The translations under genes were made by a program, and so were the position numbers. From Ziziphus jujuba (taxonomy: Eukaryota > Streptophyta > Magnoliopsida > Rosales > Rhamnaceae): a stretch of DNA of 64,000 nucleotides. Where the stretch lies: assembly GCF_031755915.1 (NCBI RefSeq), contig NC_083383.1, forward strand, positions 18,155,001 through 18,219,000, read 5' to 3'. A model generated the notes under the pieces. It was not told the DNA's origin and searched no databases. It saw nothing but the letters and a program-made list of their open reading frames with translations. Below, one piece after another: positions 60,632 to 64,000 of this stretch; positions within the stretch are counted from its first letter, which is position 1, and the number at the start of each line of letters is the position of its first letter.

Positions 60632-62418
60632 ATGTCGTTTTTGTCTTCTCTATGTTCTTCTCAATCTCTGTCTCTACTTTCCAAAGCCCAACCCTTGAAC
60701 CGAGACTGCAAGCCTGCCATCGTTTCCTTCAGCACTCGCCTCAGAGCTTCCGCTGAAGTTCCGGATTTCCTCTCCGCAGATTGGTTCTCTCTCTTCCTCT
60801 CTTCTCTTTCATTGCGTTTCTGAATCCATTTACTCATTATGATTCTTGGATGGCGATCAAAATTAAATTGAGATTCAAAATCATCTGAATTTTTATACTC
60901 TTTTTTCTTTGTCCCCGCAGAAAAAATAAATAAATAAATAAAACCTGTAAAATATCAGTATTTGAAACTGATTCTGATGCATATATGTATATAGAGATTA
61001 TCTAAATTATATCTGGATGTGTTATTCTCTGCCTTGCAATAACATTGCAGGCTTGAATCTCGCAAGAAGAGACCCTTTGGCCCAAGATTAAATGTAAACT
61101 TTTTTTCCCTTTTTTTTTTTAAAAATTTTTTTGGCTGGTTTATGGTTATTTATGGTATGTTAATTTACGCGACTTGTTCTATAGTTTAGTGCAGAAGAAG
61201 CTGTTCAATGTCAACTTGATGCATTGAAGTACAATGATCAACCCCGTCAGGATTATGGCATCGAGGTTATGTACAGGGTAATTTATTGATATTTTTTTTA
61301 TTATGCTTTTTTTGATTGGTTTTGGATTCTGGCATGAAGGATAAGCCATGGCCTTTTAAAACTAATATTGTTTTCTGGCATGGCAGTTTGCTGGGTTTGA
61401 TCCTTTTGAAAGGTCGACCTATTTTGGACCCTTCTTTGATTTGGGGCAGGTTGGTTAAAGTTTCTTAACCTTTTGAAATTTTCAGGACTAAAAATATTGA
61501 TAAATAGTTAATTCTTTTTCTTGGTTTTCTGCTTTATTTGGCCTGCAGTTTGAACGCTTTAGGCGGATTTTTCACCATTCAACCTATAGAGTATTGCTAG
61601 GTCACAAGGAGAGAAAGATCTTGAGTAGTTTGTCTGTGGAGGAGGTATATTATATGCATGATGATATGAAGAATACGTGAACTAACTTGAGAATTGCAAA
61701 CCTATGAGTTTTAAGTACTTTGATGTTCTTTATAATTTTTACCATCTAATTAGTGTTGCGGATTTGTGTGTTGTTAACTAGAACCGGTTTAAGCAACGGG
61801 TTTGGATACGAGGAAGTCGCCCAGAGGAAGAAGAAACTTTTCAGTTTACCATGGTTCAGGTTTGGCGACTGTATCTTTGGTTTATTCTAGTAATTTTTAA
61901 GCAAGCAACTCCTTGCTTGTCAGGAAAGGGCACTATATACTTGTCTCCAAGGGGGAGGGAAAATGAAAGAGCATAAGAAAAACTAGTAGATGTAGACTTA
62001 GGAAGTCTTTCTTAGTAATGGATTTACGTCGAACACAAATCTATGTAAGGCAGCACCGGATCAAACTGGTTTGAACACTGCATTTCAGGGTTGTTCGGTA
62101 TGGATACTACTGAACTGAATAATAAATAAACTATGATTGTTGTAGACCGGACAGAGTTTTGTTGAATATGATAAACCTTATTTGTAATTTTCTATTTTGT
62201 AAATGATAAGCTATCTAATTCACAATATGTGGATTTCTCGGGTTTTCATTTTCATTTTCGCTTGAGAATTACTGTAGAAACTACAATTGTTCAAAACTTG
62301 TACTGATCATGTGTCAGCATGTTATTCACAGAGGGTTGGTGGTTCGTGGGATGGTTATTGGCTGACAGAAAGTTTACTTCACGATGGTGATACATTTGCC
62401 GGAGGGTTGGCATACTAA
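60632..62418 (+). CDS. Probable plastid protein of unknown function, 7 exons
   Basis: Exons 60632-60783, 61051-61093, 61185-61277, 61387-61449, 61549-61644, 61782-61859, 62332-62418; all introns GT-AG, total 612 nt, 203 aa. Residues 1-40 are rich in Ser, Leu and Arg with few acidic residues (MSFLSSLCSSQSLSLLSKAQ), like a chloroplast transit peptide, with a possible cleavage near RLRASAEV. The mature part is conserved-looking: SRKKRPFGPRLNFSAEEAVQ, LDALKYNDQPRQDYGIEVMY, RFAGFDPFERSTYFGPFFDL, VWIRGSRPEEEETFQFTMVQ, ending VGGSWDGYWLTESLLHDG and GGLAY. The fold looks like a small alpha+beta domain, perhaps of the DUF4864 or NTF2-like kind, but that is a guess. No catalytic motif and no membrane segment. 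I recognise it as a type present in other plants without a known function. Confidence 0.85.
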
Positions 62419-63670
62419 AAATCCAATGCCGCTCTCATACAATGGGCATCCGAATATCTGTTGGCTTGATGTTCATCGATGATATTTTTTGCCTATTGCT
62501 AACCGTAGTGTTTGTATATAGTGAATATAAGGTGCTGTAATATTAATGCCTTTCATTATGCATATGGTTGAACTTTATAAATTTGAACAATTGTATATTC
62601 ATTTCCTTATAGATAGGGAGCTATATGTACTTTTGCTTCAGCATAGACTTCTGTTTGTCCCTTATTTTCATCGTGATCAAGGCCTAATACAGTTACCTAG
62701 CTGCAATGAGAAGCATATTAGTTGTAATGGCAGCATTTTTACTACACATACACAGTAAAATTCTAGTTCACTATAAGGAGTTTGGATGACTAAAATGAAC
62801 TGTTATAAGGAGTTTGGATAACAAAGATGAAGTGCATGTCAAAAGTTGATAAAAAATTAAGATAAACATTACCAGAAAGGCCATTTATTTTATCTAAAGC
62901 TTGTTAACTGGGAACCAAATGTGACAAAGAATAATAAAAATATTTTTCTGAGTTGAATTAGAAGCCTCTAAGCTGTGCTAATTAACCTTTATTAAAGAGT
63001 TGCATTCCGAGACGGATGGAAACATGAAGGTCAGGCCAATAGATGATTTCAGAGTAGGTAATCTGTAACCTTACAGGCTTTTCTAGTTTAAGAGTTACCT
63101 CATGAACTTTGGATTAGATTTGTGTAAGGTATAGTCCAAGTAGATTTTGTACATAAGGTTGTTCCAGTCCTTGAATGGCAAGGCATTGCCTTCTTTCTTT
63201 GTGCGTAATTGCTTCGGGTTTCAACCCCTTCAGATCGTTAAAAAGAAAAACAAAAAACAAATGAATATAACAGATCAAGGAAAGTGAATAGGCAAACGTT
63301 TATAATCGTTAACCAAATTTTAAGCAAAGGAAAAAAACAAAAAACAGATGTCATTTATCCAAACAAGAATCTATCAAGGCAATCCCCAACTCCTCTCACC
63401 ATATTTCACAACGCTTGCTTGCTTAATAAAAATACAGAAGACCGTCATCTGATAATCCAAGAGAATGGAAAAATTTTAAGCGTTTGTAAGACTAATCTGA
63501 CCATTAAGAATCAGATTAAGCATCAAATAACTCAGCCTACCAAAAATGCAATGTAGCATGTTTAGAACCTCGACATACTCTACTTGTAATGCAGTATGAC
63601 TGAGAGGCAGTATAAAGCTAAACAATACGAACAATAGGGAGTCCCCACTCTGAGAACCAGACTTGCCATG
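62419..63670. other. Intergenic DNA between convergent genes
   Basis: Holds the 3' untranslated regions of both flanking genes. The open frames at 62546-62758 and 63284-63556 do not look like proteins. No element ends seen. Confidence 0.6.
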
Positions 63671-63888
63671 TCATTTCTTCGTTTGGGTTTGTGTTATATG
63701 CTTGGTAAGAACATAGCAGTCTGGAGGGGTAATGTTAGTATAATAATTCTGGATAGTTTCCGTGATTTCAAACCCAAATTTCTTGTAGAAGTTTATGGCA
63801 TCTTCGTTATTTGTCTGCACATGCAAATAGATCTCAGAAATGTTCTGCTTGGCACAGAGATCAAGCACGTGGTTCAACAGCCTGGTAC
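63671..63888 (-). CDS. NAA50: N-alpha-acetyltransferase NAA50, last coding exon (5' part outside window)
   Basis: The minus-strand exon begins after TTTGTGCAG at 63889 and completes a Gly codon, then TRLLNHVLDLCAKQNISEIY, LHVQTNNEDAINFYKKFGFE, ITETIQNYYTNITPPDCYVL, TKHITQTQTKK and stop. This is the C-terminal half of the GNAT fold of NAA50, which acetylates N-terminal Met in contexts such as Met-Leu and works with the NatA complex. The His in YLHVQ corresponds to the catalytic His of human NAA50, and the NYY..I.P motif near the end is also conserved. The bases 63889-64000 look intronic, so the acetyl-CoA loop and N-terminus lie outside the window. An open frame extends further upstream to 63955, but that part is intron read-through. 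Confidence 0.92.
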
Positions 63889-64000
63889 CTGCACAAATTC
63901 CAGAACTTATACAAAGTAAAGCAGAAAGTAACAGGATCTTATAAAGGGAGAACATGAATAATATAAATTAAGTGTCCACGTTGACTGGCAGACAATAGTA

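Noticed and set aside
63668..63919. 83-codon plus-strand frame at the right edge
   Set aside because: Antisense of the NAA50 exon, which is clearly recognisable on the minus strand.

Overview
This is nuclear DNA of a flowering plant, most likely a eudicot. The genes are split by GT-AG introns, several reconstructed proteins are plant-type (a 3-ketoacyl-CoA synthase, H2A.Z, the plant form of CCR4 homolog 6, NAA50, a plastid-type precursor), and the rest is very AT-rich DNA full of Ty1/copia LTR retrotransposons, L1-type LINEs, hAT-like elements and foldback MITEs. I cannot name the species. I see no bacterial-style operon, CRISPR array or rRNA gene.

Layout. 1-2494 (+): the last two coding pieces of a histone H2A.Z gene, separated by a 2.17-kb intron. 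4.1-10.0 kb (-): one decayed, nearly full-length L1-type LINE. 10.4-12.9 kb (-): a dead tandem copy of a KCS gene with its flanks. 13.3-28.9 kb (+): a nest of three copia elements. The oldest, A, carries element B between its gag and protease regions and element C inside its reverse transcriptase; C is framed by long LTRs and a perfect 5-bp target duplication. 29.4-31.0 kb (-): the intact KCS gene (520 aa, complete Cys-His-Asn triad). The nest therefore sits between the two copies of an old KCS tandem duplication. 31.8-50.4 kb: gene-poor, AT-rich DNA with MITE-like foldbacks, a 1.19-kb hAT-like element with near-perfect 8-bp target duplication, two orphan RNase H fragments of LINE type, microsatellites and an unassigned GC-richer island near 48 kb.

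50.4-64.0 kb is the gene-dense end. A 15-exon CCR4 homolog 6 gene (-, 50449-60214, predicted 864 aa) is reconstructed exon by exon with all phases consistent. It stands head to head with a 7-exon gene (+, 60632-62418, 203 aa) for a probable plastid protein of unknown function, with 417 bp between the two ATGs. At the right edge is the last coding exon of an NAA50 N-terminal acetyltransferase gene (-). In Arabidopsis the NAA50 and CCR4-6 genes are neighbours (At5g11340 and At5g11350, from memory), so this end looks like a conserved block.

The genes act in separate processes: chromatin (H2A.Z), very-long-chain fatty acid elongation (KCS), mRNA deadenylation (CCR4-6), N-terminal acetylation (NAA50). 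I found no sign of a novel multi-gene system. The most informative signals are the nested insertion history, the split KCS duplication, the 383-residue insert in the CCR4-6 catalytic domain, and three foldback elements packed into one intron of that gene.
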